This document shows positions 1 through 8,479 of a stretch of DNA of 21,980 nt, in pieces. The position numbers and the translations under genes were made by a program. This DNA comes from Clostridia bacterium (lineage in GTDB: Bacteria > Bacillota > Clostridia > Oscillospirales > CAG-272): NCBI GenBank assembly GCA_900753285.1, contig CAADYN010000150.1:1-21980 (forward strand), written 5' to 3'. Positions within the stretch are counted from its first letter, which is position 1. Each line of letters starts with the position of its first letter. Below the pieces are notes generated by a model. The model did no database searches. It saw only the letters and a program-made list of their open reading frames with translations, and was not told the origin of the DNA.

Positions 1-586
1 GGCAGATATCTTTCATCGAGCATGAGCGGCACTTCGCGATTGTCTTGACCTTGGGAGTGTACTTCCTTTCGTAAAGCTCTCGCATTTCTTTCAGGCACGA
101 CACGGTTTCCTCGCGCAAGGCAGAGCTCAGCTGAACCTCTTCTCGACGGCGTGTTGCAGCATAGTATAGAAAACCGCGCTCTATTATCTTGCAGCACAGC
201 ATTTCCTCGAGACATATCGCCTGTGCGCACAGCTGAAGTCTATCCGCGTCAATATCCTTGCTCACTCCGCGCTTGTATTCTACAGGAGTAGGCAGCCACA
301 GTCCTTCCCTGCCCGCGAGCTTTACTCCGTCGTCGGAAGAGTGAAATTCTACCACGTCGCACTTGCCTACAATGCCGAATTCCTCACTTTTTACGTCAAG
401 CGCACGGCTGATTATCACATTTCCGCGCTTTTCGGTGAAGAAGGGATCGTCGGCGTTTTCGTGAAGTATATGTCCGTCAACTGTAAAATAATTATCCGAC
501 CACTCGCCCTCGATATGTATCAATGCCCACTGACGGCGGCAAAACGAGAAATGCTGAAGTCCGGAAATCAAAAGCTCGTTTTCCAT
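1..586 (-). CDS. cas4: Cas4 RecB-like Fe-S exonuclease, type I-C (3' end cut by window edge)
   Basis: The frame is open from ATG at 586 to the window edge, giving 195 visible residues. A GGAGG ribosome site (593-597) lies 6 nt upstream of the ATG, and the gap to the cas7 stop is 18 nt. Visible features are an N-terminal Cys at residue 16 (FCRRQW), a RecB-type Asp in GKCDVVEF, the PVEYKRG motif carrying the ExK of the PD-(D/E)xK nuclease, and a C-terminal CRSCSMKDIC cluster. The four cysteines match the [4Fe-4S] ligands of Cas4. In the family, Cas4 trims prespacers and sets PAM orientation together with Cas1-Cas2. The fourth Cys is already present, so only the last few residues should be missing. 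It is the distal visible gene of the I-C operon; cas1 and cas2 are expected just left of the window. Confidence 0.95.
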   Translation of the reverse strand, partial: MENELLISGLQHFSFCRRQWALIHIEGEWSDNYFTVDGHILHENADDPFFTEKRGNVIISRALDVKSEEFGIVGKCDVVEFHSSDDGVKLAGREGLWLPTPVEYKRGVSKDIDADRLQLCAQAICLEEMLCCKIIERGFLYYAATRRREEVQLSSALREETVSCLKEMRELYERKYTPKVKTIAKCRSCSMKDIC

Positions 587-604
587 GTTCTGCCTCCGGA
601 TTAA

Positions 605-1441
605 TTAATAGCCTTCTATTTCCTCGCAGTGCAGACCGTCGAGTGAGTTCAGCGTTATCTCAAAGTCATCTATCGACTTGGGGATTTCGGAGGTGTTCTT
701 CTGCTTAACTTCAAGAAGTCTGTGAACTTTTGCGGAGGAATACTGACCTTCCTTGCAGTTGTGCTCCCACCAGTACAGCTTTACGACTTCCATTGAGCCG
801 TCGGGACGAGCCGAAGATGCGTCGTTCATGAACAGTGTGCGCAGGCATTCCTTTATCACGTCGGCGTCTTCGGTTGTGAATTCAGTCTTTTCTGCAAGCT
901 GAACGTTTATCGAGCCTTTGAGCACATAAAGTCCGTAGCGCACAAAATGCTTCATTCCCATTGTGTCGGATGAACGTTTATCGCTTGTTTCGCTGTTGAC
1001 GCTCTTTGTAATCTGCATGGAGCATACTTCAATGGGTGCGGCTGAAACTGCCTGATGTATGCTGACGGGTCCTCTTACGCCAACGGAAACAGTGTCGGTC
1101 TTGAACGCGAATACCTGTCCGAAGGAGCGAACGTCAAGCCATTTTTCGCACGCCGTTTTTGCGTATGCATCTTTATCTTTTGTCTTGGGAAGGCTTTTCA
1201 GTGCTCTGTCACTGAGGCTGGCGTAACCGTCTTTGTTTTTGTCATCTGACTGAACGAATACGTCATAGCCGAGATCCATCATGCGGTTGCGTATTTTTCT
1301 TTTTATACATACGTCGGAAATTTCACCGAAATCTTCGTAGTCGGTTCTCGGTCTGTTGCCGTCGAGCGGATCTCCGTTCGGATTAGCCATAGTCACGGAC
1401 AAAAGTGCCGCGAAGTCGATTTTATGGTTCAGTATACTCAT
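605..1441 (-). CDS. cas7: Type I-C CRISPR-associated protein Cas7 (Csd2), crRNA backbone subunit
   Basis: 278 residues, the usual length for Cas7c. Family hallmarks are the N-terminal MANPNGDPL followed by GNRPRTD, the central GVRGPVSIHQA, and SSDTMGMKHFVRYGLY. The protein should polymerise along the crRNA spacer as the helical backbone of type I-C Cascade and place thumb-like kinks every sixth base (family knowledge). The ATG at 1441 overlaps the cas8c stop by 4 nt (ATGA), so the two are likely translationally coupled. The gene ends with TAA, 18 nt before cas4. Nothing looks damaged. Confidence 0.97.
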   Translation of the reverse strand: MSILNHKIDFAALLSVTMANPNGDPLDGNRPRTDYEDFGEISDVCIKRKIRNRMMDLGYDVFVQSDDKNKDGYASLSDRALKSLPKTKDKDAYAKTACEKWLDVRSFGQVFAFKTDTVSVGVRGPVSIHQAVSAAPIEVCSMQITKSVNSETSDKRSSDTMGMKHFVRYGLYVLKGSINVQLAEKTEFTTEDADVIKECLRTLFMNDASSARPDGSMEVVKLYWWEHNCKEGQYSSAKVHRLLEVKQKNTSEIPKSIDDFEITLNSLDGLHCEEIEGY

Positions 1442-1857
1442 TGTTCAATCTCCTTTTCTTCTGTTTCATCTATAGTTTCGTTATCCGTGCCGTTTTTGTC
1501 GCTTTTTGCGTAAAGCTGATGATAGTAGCCGAGTATGTACTTTTCGTCGAGGCGTTCGTTGGTTGCCAGATTCTCCTTGCCGAGCTTGCCCATTACTTCA
1601 CCGATTTCTCTGTCGAAGTAGTTTAGCAAGCCGAAATTGCTGATTCTTAGCTTCTTTTTATAAGGCTGAATCTTCTTTTCAAATGTGGCAAGTCCATATC
1701 CCGGACGCTGAACAAATACCTCTCTGTACCTTTCGGAGTTAGTTTCGCGTTTCGTTCTGTCCTCTTCGGAAAATGTTGCTCTCTCAAGTTTTTCATATAG
1801 CGCGAGAAGTCTTCCGAAAAGGTAGCTGCGGTCGGTTTCGTTTCTGTCGAGTCCCAA
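1438..1857 (-). CDS. cas11c: Internal small subunit Cas11c translated from within cas8c
   Basis: In-frame TTG at codon 470 of cas8c (1857-1855), preceded 8 nt upstream by an uninterrupted AAGGAGG (1866-1872). This is as strong a ribosome site as any in the operon, although it lies inside a coding sequence. The product would be 139 residues, beginning MGLDRNETDRSYLFGRL and ending at the Cas8c stop, and it is largely helical and charged as expected of Cas11. Experiments on other type I-C systems established that the small subunit comes from an internal start in the cas8c 3' third; placing it at this TTG is my inference from the SD spacing. An ATG at the SD edge is out of frame and only 1 nt from GGAGG, so it is a poor competitor. 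Confidence 0.8.
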   Translation of the reverse strand: MGLDRNETDRSYLFGRLLALYEKLERATFSEEDRTKRETNSERYREVFVQRPGYGLATFEKKIQPYKKKLRISNFGLLNYFDREIGEVMGKLGKENLATNERLDEKYILGYYHQLYAKSDKNGTDNETIDETEEKEIEQ

Positions 1858-3264
1858 ATTCCATTCCTCCTTATATTTTCGATTTCTGTATTTTCTTACA
1901 ACCGAGAAAGCTGTATTTCTTACTCTTGCCCGATTGCCTTGTTTTGAGTACCTTTGAATGTTTCCGAAACGGTTTACAAGCGGGAATACTATGCTCTCCG
2001 GTATCGGAGCGTTGTCAATGACGCATTTCAGCATTACTCCGCTCATTTCAGAGAGGAGCTTGGCGTCGCAGTCAATAAAGTTATCACGCTCGTCTCCTAA
2101 AGCGCACTGGATTATCTGCTTTATCGGCGGAGCGTAGCCCTTATCGGAATATGTGATATCCTTGTACCACAGGTTTATCCTTTCAATAAAGTCCTCCGCT
2201 TTCAGCTGACTGTAGTATGTGACGGACAGTCTTCCCGTGGTTGCGGCTTCAAGTGAGACTGTTATAACATCGTCGTTCGGCTCAAGCGAGTTTTTCAGTC
2301 CGGTGAGTGCTTCATAAAGCTCACTGTGGTAGTCCGCAAATTCCTGCTTTTCATCACGTCTTTGAGTTCCGAAAATAAAGTCCTGCGACATACCTACGTT
2401 TACCGAGCTGTTTTCGGTTTGTTTATGCGGCAGTTTCCACCATATGAAGGTACGGTTTCCCATTGTCACGCCGTAATTCGCCGCAAGCCATCTGAGAGCC
2501 GCGTGAGCCTTCTGCGTGGTTTCGTATCCGATAACGGCAGCTTCATCGGGAGTTGAAAAACGTCCGCGATATGTGAATCCGCTTGCGTCATTTGCGGAAA
2601 TCAGCTTTGCTCCGTTCGCGTATGACAGCACGCCTTTCGGAGACTGAGCGGCTATGACCTCTTCTACACATGATACGTAGCAAAGAGCTTTCGGCAGTTC
2701 GCTTATTACACTGTTGTAGTACGAAACGTAGCTCTCGAAAAGTATTCTGTCACGCCATGTTTCGGGAGTGTCACTTGCACCGAGCACTCTCCAGCGAATT
2801 TGTTCCTTCTCGTTCTCGGGAGCGCCGTCTTTGAGCTTGATTATGCCCTCTCCTGCAAGGTCGGACAGTATTGTTTTTCCTTTAATATAGTCTCTGACCG
2901 CTCTTACGCTTGGGTGTGAAAACTCAGACTCCGCCCACTTGTCAAGTCCGGCAAAATAGTATGCATAGCTGCTTCCGGGATAATCCGCAAGGAACTTTAT
3001 CTGATCGGCGAAAGGATGCGGCAGCTTACCGGCACTGCTTGTTCTGCCTGCGGATTCCATTGTTACGGGGATAGTAGTTTTTCTGTCGTCTTTTACGACA
3101 CGTGTCGCTTTGCTGTACTTGCCGTCTTTGTTTATGCATATTTCAATATCGGCGTTTACCGTGATATGAGAGATAGGCGACAGCATTTCTTTGCCTTCGA
3201 CCGACACTCCGACCAAATGTGACTGACTGTCGTATGTAGCACAGGCTTTTTCAAGTAGTCCCAT
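1438..3264 (-). CDS. cas8c: Type I-C large subunit Cas8c (Csd1)
   Basis: 608 residues from ATG 3264, which is preferred over an upstream in-frame TTG at 3282 because a GGAGG (3271-3275) sits 6 nt before this ATG; the TTG reading would translate the ribosome site itself. The protein begins MGLLEKACATYD. It has the extended mixed alpha/beta large-subunit body and a helical C-terminal part containing LDRNETDRSYLFGRLLALYEKLE, typical of Cas8c/Csd1. Cas8c recognises the PAM and helps unwind target DNA. The start overlaps the end of cas5c by 14 nt and the stop overlaps cas7 by 4 nt. A second product, Cas11c, is predicted from an internal start at 1857. There are no frameshifts or premature stops. 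Confidence 0.95.
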   Translation of the reverse strand: MGLLEKACATYDSQSHLVGVSVEGKEMLSPISHITVNADIEICINKDGKYSKATRVVKDDRKTTIPVTMESAGRTSSAGKLPHPFADQIKFLADYPGSSYAYYFAGLDKWAESEFSHPSVRAVRDYIKGKTILSDLAGEGIIKLKDGAPENEKEQIRWRVLGASDTPETWRDRILFESYVSYYNSVISELPKALCYVSCVEEVIAAQSPKGVLSYANGAKLISANDASGFTYRGRFSTPDEAAVIGYETTQKAHAALRWLAANYGVTMGNRTFIWWKLPHKQTENSSVNVGMSQDFIFGTQRRDEKQEFADYHSELYEALTGLKNSLEPNDDVITVSLEAATTGRLSVTYYSQLKAEDFIERINLWYKDITYSDKGYAPPIKQIIQCALGDERDNFIDCDAKLLSEMSGVMLKCVIDNAPIPESIVFPLVNRFGNIQRYSKQGNRARVRNTAFSVVRKYRNRKYKEEWNLGLDRNETDRSYLFGRLLALYEKLERATFSEEDRTKRETNSERYREVFVQRPGYGLATFEKKIQPYKKKLRISNFGLLNYFDREIGEVMGKLGKENLATNERLDEKYILGYYHQLYAKSDKNGTDNETIDETEEKEIEQ

Positions 3265-4024
3265 AGCCGCCCTCCTTCTCAAACTCCTTCAGTCCGATAA
3301 AGTTCTCGTGCTCCTCGTCGAACAGCTTCACATCCATCTTGCGCACCGCTCTGGTGTATTCGCATTCCCACGGCTTCGGATAAGCTATAATTCCGTATTT
3401 CATATAGGCTTTCCAGTATCTAACCGTCAGCTTTCCGCGGGTATCTTCGTCATAGTACTCGTCGGCGTAGGTGATTCCGTGGTACATATTGCCGAAGTCC
3501 AGTCTTGGAACATCGTCATACGCGCCTTCTCCTTCGCCGAACACGCAAGGTTCAACATAGCCCTGACATTCGCGTGTTCCGAGGAATGTGTCGCGCCGTC
3601 CGCCTTTTTTAATCATCCTCCGCGCTATGTTGTGGTGCTTGTTTTCGTCCCTGTCCGCTTCAAGCTCCGGTCTGTTGTAGTTGAACTCAAAGTGCGCCCT
3701 CACCTGATAACAGCAATTTTTTAAGTATGTGTAATAAGCGAGGTCGTTTCCGCCGCTCATTTTGATGGGACGCATACCCTTGACTTCGGTGGTGATACGG
3801 TTCATTACCCTTACCGCGTCGATGTACCAAATTATGGTAGGCTTCCAGTACACCGACATGAGAATGCCCTTTATCGCCTCGTATGTCGGTATCTGGAGAG
3901 TGCATTTCTCACCGCCGAGCTTATACACGGGATCGGTAATAAGTCCGTAGTCGGAAGTGAACATGAACTCGACCGTGTTGCGCACTACAGGCAGGCTCTC
4001 AAGGTAAGTTTTGTAGTCCTCCAT
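3251..4024 (-). CDS. cas5c: Cas5c (Cas5d), pre-crRNA-processing endoribonuclease of type I-C
   Basis: 257 residues. The body carries GLITDPVYKLGGEK, PTYEAIKGI, the ENKHH segment and GGRRDTFLGTRECQGYVEP, all characteristic of Cas5c. In type I-C this protein, not Cas6, cuts the repeat. The catalytic Tyr/Lys/His described for the Bacillus halodurans enzyme align with Tyr48, Lys129 and His130 here, so activity looks intact. About 15 extra residues precede the usual N-terminal strand. An AAAGGAG site lies just before the ATG. The stop of cas3 is 20 nt upstream, and the last 14 nt overlap cas8c. Confidence 0.96.
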   Translation of the reverse strand: MEDYKTYLESLPVVRNTVEFMFTSDYGLITDPVYKLGGEKCTLQIPTYEAIKGILMSVYWKPTIIWYIDAVRVMNRITTEVKGMRPIKMSGGNDLAYYTYLKNCCYQVRAHFEFNYNRPELEADRDENKHHNIARRMIKKGGRRDTFLGTRECQGYVEPCVFGEGEGAYDDVPRLDFGNMYHGITYADEYYDEDTRGKLTVRYWKAYMKYGIIAYPKPWECEYTRAVRKMDVKLFDEEHENFIGLKEFEKEGGYGTT

Positions 4025-4044
4025 GACTTTTCTCCTTTCTAAAT

Positions 4045-6486
4045 TTATGAAAACATTGCTTCAATATTATCTGTTCCGTCAATAACAAATCCTAAGCTGT
4101 CATCGTAATACCCTTCGCGCAGAACCGCCACTCCGCCATCACAGACAGTGTAGAACGCCCGCATTTCACTAAGCCTATTCACCTCATATTGCCTCAGCGA
4201 AACCGTGTATTCCGCGCACTTTTTTATTATTTTTCGCCTGTACTCCAAGTCGCGCATACACCTTTCGGAAGACAGCTCCGTTATGAGTTCTTTTCCGTTT
4301 CCGTATGGCACAACAAAGTCCTGCGTGTCGTCGTCGAACACCTCGAAATTGTCTCCCGCCGTTTTGAACGCCTGACACATTACATGGCTCGGTTCGATTT
4401 TTGCGCAAAAGCTATTGTTGCAGGAGAGCATATCGAATATGGTTCCGAGATTTTTTACGGTGAACTCGCATGCTCCAACATTTGCGTTTCCGAAGAGGTG
4501 CTTATAGTAAAACTCAATCGACTTGTCCGATATTATGTCGCTGTCAAACATTTCGGGGTCGGCTTCATATCTGTAAAGGAATACTTCCGCGGCGTTCTGC
4601 GACCTCTTGATGTCTTCGAGATGCTCCATTCTCTCCCCTTTCAGACGAACGACGTACACGGGAGATGTTTCATCGCTTTCGCCGTTTCTGTTGCACCTAC
4701 CCGCCGACTGAACTATGTTGTCCACTCCCGCGAGCAGTCTTATCACACATCCGAACGAAAAATCCACTCCGGCTTCAACAAGCTGCGTCGCAAAGCACAA
4801 TACGCGGCGTCCTTCCTTGAGATCCGTTATGATATTGTCGAGCAGTTTTCGTCTGTGGGCTGTGCATAGCGAATTCGACAAATGATACACACGACATCCG
4901 ACAAAATCAGACATGGCTTTGTACATTTTCGCAGCTTCCGCTCTCTTGTTGCATATGACAAGCGCACTGCCGTATTCCATGCTCTTCTCTTCCGCCATGT
5001 ACGCTATCTCTTCCTCGTCCATGCCGCGCTGTGTGAGGTCGTATACTTTTGTACGGCGAAATACGCTTAATAAGCTCTCATCTGTCTGTATCATGTTCTT
5101 AGCGTTATCCATCGGAAATTTTCCCGCGGAAAACTCCGGCTGTGTCGCGCTTGAGAGAACGACAGTTGCTCCGCAGAATCGCGTAAGAAAGTTTATCGCC
5201 AGGTTGAACAGCGAGAGCATTTTGTACGGCACGGTCTGCACCTCGTCAATAACAATAACGCTGTCGATGAGCGAATGGAATCTCCTTATGCACGAAGTTC
5301 TTCCGTCAAAAAGCGTATTCAAAAACTGCACCAATGTCGTTATCACGATAGGGCTGTCCCAGTTTTCGGTGAGGAGCTTGTTCTTGTCTGTTTCTATCGT
5401 TTTATTTTCGCTGTCTGAGGCTTTGCTCTCGCTTATAACGTTTGAATGGTGCTCAAGAATTATGCTGTCGTCCTCTATATTCGCGCGGATTACTTTGGCG
5501 TTCTGGTCGAGGATTGAGAGCAGCGGAATGACAAAGAATATACGCGACTTTTTGTGCTTTTCCGCGTGTGCGAGAGCCGCTCTGAGTGACGAAAGTGTTT
5601 TTCCTCCGCCTGTAGGCACGGACAATCGGTAAAGTCCGCTATCCATATCACCGAACTGCGCGCACATATCGGATATTTTCCGCCTTGCCGCGTTTATCTC
5701 ACCGTCTTTGGGCATGGTATCAAGCTTTTCTTCTACTCTTTTCAAATACATTCCCCAGTCACAGCTTGATGCGGGATAGTTCTTCGAGTATTCCCCGCCG
5801 GACATGAAATCCACCGTATCGTATCTGTCGCCTTCGATGAGAGATGAGAGAATCATACGGTACAACATTCCGAGATAGAAGTGTGTATCTTCATACCCGC
5901 TTGCGTTAATCCTTTGAGTGAACAAACCAACTTCATGTACAGCGGAAGAAAACTTCGCGGAAAGCTCTTCCTTTGTTTTGTATTCGGAACAAAAATTCGC
6001 GAAGGTTTTATCATACGGAATGTCATAGTTCAATCTATGCTCAATTCCGTCGCATCCTTTGCTGTCGTATATATCAAACTGACCGTGATGTCCTCCGACA
6101 GCTGCGGCAATTAGCTCCGACGTGAGTCTCGACATGTTATTGCTCTTGTCGCAAAGCTCATCCATAACGAACTTTACCCCGTAAAACGTATGGATAACCT
6201 TGCCTGTTCTCGCGTTTTCGTCCTCTTCGAGCTTTAGCATCATGCTTTTAAAATCCTCGGAGCATTTTCCCATGTCGTGAAGCCATCCGCCAAGCTCTCC
6301 CACAGAAGCAAGTCCGATTCTCTTCAATATATCCGAGGAAATTTTCGCGGTGTTCTCGGAGTGCTCTCCTACGCTTTGTTCGGTTATTGTTCCGTATTCA
6401 GTTTTTGAAAAATGCGCGGGATAGCTGCAATGCTTTTCGTTTGTCATGATATTTGCTTTATGCTCCGTATTTCTGTTTTTGTTCAT
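4045..6486 (-). CDS. cas3: Cas3 HD nuclease-helicase, type I-C
   Basis: 813 residues from ATG 6486. The N-terminal HD nuclease has His42 (GEHS), His70-Asp71 (LHDMGK) and His133-His134 (GGHHGQFD). The superfamily-2 helicase follows: Walker A PTGGGKT (291-297), DEVQ box (414-417), SSATQP (445-450) and motif VI QSAGRCNRNGE (593-603). The domain order and length are normal for I-C Cas3, which nicks and degrades the target strand after Cascade binding. The start is uncertain. ATG 6486 has no Shine-Dalgarno and lies only about 14 nt from the predicted transcript start. An in-frame ATG at 6447 (residue 14) has only a distant GGAG, 15 nt away. It is the first gene of the cas operon. Confidence 0.96.
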   Translation of the reverse strand: MNKNRNTEHKANIMTNEKHCSYPAHFSKTEYGTITEQSVGEHSENTAKISSDILKRIGLASVGELGGWLHDMGKCSEDFKSMMLKLEEDENARTGKVIHTFYGVKFVMDELCDKSNNMSRLTSELIAAAVGGHHGQFDIYDSKGCDGIEHRLNYDIPYDKTFANFCSEYKTKEELSAKFSSAVHEVGLFTQRINASGYEDTHFYLGMLYRMILSSLIEGDRYDTVDFMSGGEYSKNYPASSCDWGMYLKRVEEKLDTMPKDGEINAARRKISDMCAQFGDMDSGLYRLSVPTGGGKTLSSLRAALAHAEKHKKSRIFFVIPLLSILDQNAKVIRANIEDDSIILEHHSNVISESKASDSENKTIETDKNKLLTENWDSPIVITTLVQFLNTLFDGRTSCIRRFHSLIDSVIVIDEVQTVPYKMLSLFNLAINFLTRFCGATVVLSSATQPEFSAGKFPMDNAKNMIQTDESLLSVFRRTKVYDLTQRGMDEEEIAYMAEEKSMEYGSALVICNKRAEAAKMYKAMSDFVGCRVYHLSNSLCTAHRRKLLDNIITDLKEGRRVLCFATQLVEAGVDFSFGCVIRLLAGVDNIVQSAGRCNRNGESDETSPVYVVRLKGERMEHLEDIKRSQNAAEVFLYRYEADPEMFDSDIISDKSIEFYYKHLFGNANVGACEFTVKNLGTIFDMLSCNNSFCAKIEPSHVMCQAFKTAGDNFEVFDDDTQDFVVPYGNGKELITELSSERCMRDLEYRRKIIKKCAEYTVSLRQYEVNRLSEMRAFYTVCDGGVAVLREGYYDDSLGFVIDGTDNIEAMFS

Positions 6487-6506
6487 CGTACATTTATTCT
6501 TGTTTC

Positions 6507-6535
6507 ATAATACCACATAATTCCAGCTATGTCAA
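6507..6535 (-). promoter_or_regulatory. Sigma-A promoter of the cas operon
   Basis: On the minus strand, TTGACA (6535-6530) is separated by exactly 17 nt from TATTAT (6512-6507). The -35 is perfect and the -10 has five of six consensus bases. The expected start of transcription is near 6500, so the leader before the first cas3 ATG is only about 14 nt. It is the only strong promoter seen upstream of the cas genes and should drive cas3-cas5-cas8-cas7-cas4 as one transcript. Confidence 0.85.
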
Positions 6536-6610
6536 GCGTTTTAAACATTTTCGTTATTAATTCCACATTTCATCTTAGTTTTTTGTTAAATTTTGCCAAA
6601 GCATCTGTAA

Positions 6611-6660
6611 AACAAAAATTCCCGCAGCGTATCACTTTCGGTGTGACTTCTGCGGGAAAT
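6611..6660 (-). terminator. Rho-independent terminator after the first SBP gene
   Basis: Inverted repeat TTCCCGCA (6619-6626) / TGCGGGAA (6651-6658), with an additional inner TCAC/GTGA pairing. On the minus strand it is followed by TTTTTGTTTT (complement of 6611-6618). It lies 13 nt beyond the stop of the SBP gene at 6673 and separates it from the cas promoter. Confidence 0.85.
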
Positions 6661-6672
6661 TCTTGTTATTTG

Positions 6673-8185
6673 TTAGTCCTCGAAATTTTTCACTTTATTT
6701 AGAATCTTTTCAAGAAGCATATTCTGGAGTTTGAGGTTTTTTGTCGCGTCTGAAACATATTCAAAGTTCTTTTTTCCGTAAATAGCGTTGTACGCATTGA
6801 GGAATGTGTTGCCCCACTGAAAATCCACCGCCCAGTCAAAATATTTCGTTTCGAGACATATCTTGAGCATATCAACGCTTTCGGTGTCACGGACGAGCTT
6901 TGAGGCAAGAAGTGTATCATACAGACCGGAGTTTACGGTTTCGGTAGAGTATGCCGAGAGAGCTTCAATGCACGCACCTGCAAAATCGCGGTCTTCCACA
7001 GTCTTTGGGCAGACGATTGCGGTGCAGACAAAGTTTGATATATAGTGACCGTAGTTTTCCTGCGACTCCTCATATTTCGGATAAGGAAGAATACCGAATT
7101 CGTCCGGCATATCGCGGAAGATATTGATAAGTGCAAGAGAAATATCGTAAGCCACTGCTCTGCCAGAAGTGAACGCTTTATTGAGTACGGGATCTGACGA
7201 ATTATAGAATACCTTATCCTCGACGAGTATTCTGTATATCTTTTCCGCTACGTTAATGTGTCTCTCGCTGAGCGTATTCACCACAAACGAACCTTCGTCG
7301 TCTATTTCGATGGACTTTTCACGCGCGCCGTAAATCCAGTGCTTTGGTTCATCGGCATTGCCTATCAGTCCGACTATATCCTTGTCGCTGTTTATATCAA
7401 TAGTTCCGTTACCGTCGACGTCTCTCACACAGGCATTCACGAGGGTATCGAAATAATCCATCGTCCATTTTCCCTCTTCAACCATAGCGTAAGGCTGGTC
7501 GAATCCGTTGTTTTCAATTATATTCTTATTGTAGAAAAATACGTGAACCGCGTAGTCGTCGCATAGCATATAGTCTCCCGTGAGCCAGTATAGTCTGTCT
7601 CCGAATAGTGTGAATGTATCAACGCAGTTTTTGTCATACCATTCGGCAGTCGTATCAATATTCTCGAAATTCATAAGGTTTGCAAGCTCTCCGGCCTCAA
7701 AGGAGGAACCGAGTCCTGACAGTGAACCGAGAGCCGCCGTAAAATCATTTGAAGATGAGCTTACCGCCTGTTTTATCATATTCGGGATATTGGAGTTGAA
7801 GAGATGTTCGAGCTTAATGTCAAGCAGAACTTCCGTCTTGGAGTTTCTGTCGAAAACTGCATCGTTTATTATCTCACCTGTATAACCGTCAGCCCATATT
7901 TCATTGAAGATGGGGGAGATATTATTATAGTAATGCTGTCCTACATCATATCCGAGCATTGTAAAATGTTTTTCCGCCGTAGCTTTTATCAGCGAATTTT
8001 TTCTCAATCTTTTTTGAAGCGGTTTCTATTTCCGATTCAGTTTCTGCCGCTTCTGTTGTCTCCGATACCGTTGTTTCATTTTCCTGTGTTGTGATCTTTT
8101 CTTTAACCGTGCTTTTTTCAGAGCATGACGCAAGAAGTATTAGAAGCGTAAGGAGAAACGCTGTGATTCTGCTTGTCTTTTTCAT
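6673..8185 (-). pseudogene. Lipoprotein extracellular solute-binding protein (sugar-type ABC), frameshifted
   Basis: The N-terminal piece starts at ATG 8185 (SD GGAAAGG, 8192-8198) and encodes a lipoprotein signal ending LLASC (Cys21), a Thr/Glu-rich linker and SYGGKTF, then runs out of frame. The remaining about 430 residues are in the +1 frame (FTMLGYDVGQHYYN..GYTGEIINDAVFDRN..) to a TAA at 6673. Omitting one T of the TTTT at 7963-7966 (sense strand) joins them into one 503-residue protein similar to the second SBP in this window (EYTGDAINDAVHDRN..; shared DxDGNG loop, VFFYNK/MFFNK, WTMDYFD/WTYDKY). Family role: captures a carbohydrate for an ABC importer. No permease or ATPase is adjacent. 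It is either a decayed gene or an assembly error. An alternative annotation as two separate genes is unlikely, because the second piece has no signal peptide or ribosome site. Confidence 0.8.
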
Positions 8186-8239
8186 ATTGCACCTTTCCGT
8201 CAAAGTGTTATTTTAACTGTTGTTTACATTTACTATATC

Positions 8240-8268
8240 ATTATACAACATGTTTTATATAGATTCTA
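8240..8268 (-). promoter_or_regulatory. Probable promoter of the first SBP gene
   Basis: On the minus strand, a perfect TATAAT (8245-8240) lies 17 nt from a weak -35, TAGAAT (8268-8263). The transcript would start about 48 nt before the ATG at 8185. The weak -35 suggests an activator or low activity. The 8269-8400 stretch between this and the divergent promoter is very AT-rich with no clear inverted repeat that I can assign. Confidence 0.5.
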
Positions 8269-8403
8269 TGAGCATTATTGCCGATATTTCATTTTTATTT
8301 TTGCTTAAATTGCCACTTTAACACATTTTAGCCGCATTAAATCACATATTCAATGTTATTTTTCACGTTATATGTTACATTTGCTTTTCTGAAAGATTTA
8401 TGC

Positions 8404-8432
8404 TTGACGTACCTCAGTATTAGTGCTATACT
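8404..8432 (+). promoter_or_regulatory. Sigma-A promoter of the deacetylase gene
   Basis: TTGACG (8404-8409), 17-nt spacer, TATACT (8427-8432). Transcription should start near 8439. This placement rules out the in-frame ATG at 8423, which lies inside the promoter, and supports the TTG start at 8480. Confidence 0.8.
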
Positions 8433-8479
8433 TTATATTTGAAGCTATCAGCTTTAACTCTACTATACGGGAGAAATCC

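Noticed and set aside
4189..4869. 226-residue plus-strand open frame opposite cas3
   Set aside because: Antisense shadow of cas3 with no ribosome site and no recognisable motif; cas3 helicase motifs on the other strand are continuous.
4913..5632. 239-residue plus-strand open frame opposite cas3
   Set aside because: Antisense shadow covering the cas3 helicase motifs; low-complexity Ser/Leu composition typical of complementary-strand frames.
1..6672. CRISPR array near the cas genes
   Set aside because: No run of regularly spaced direct repeats is visible on either side of the cas genes within the window; the array presumably lies beyond the left edge after cas1 and cas2.
8423..8479. Upstream ATG start for the deacetylase
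   Set aside because: It lies inside the promoter; the TTG at 8480 has a proper Shine-Dalgarno and directly opens a lipoprotein signal peptide.
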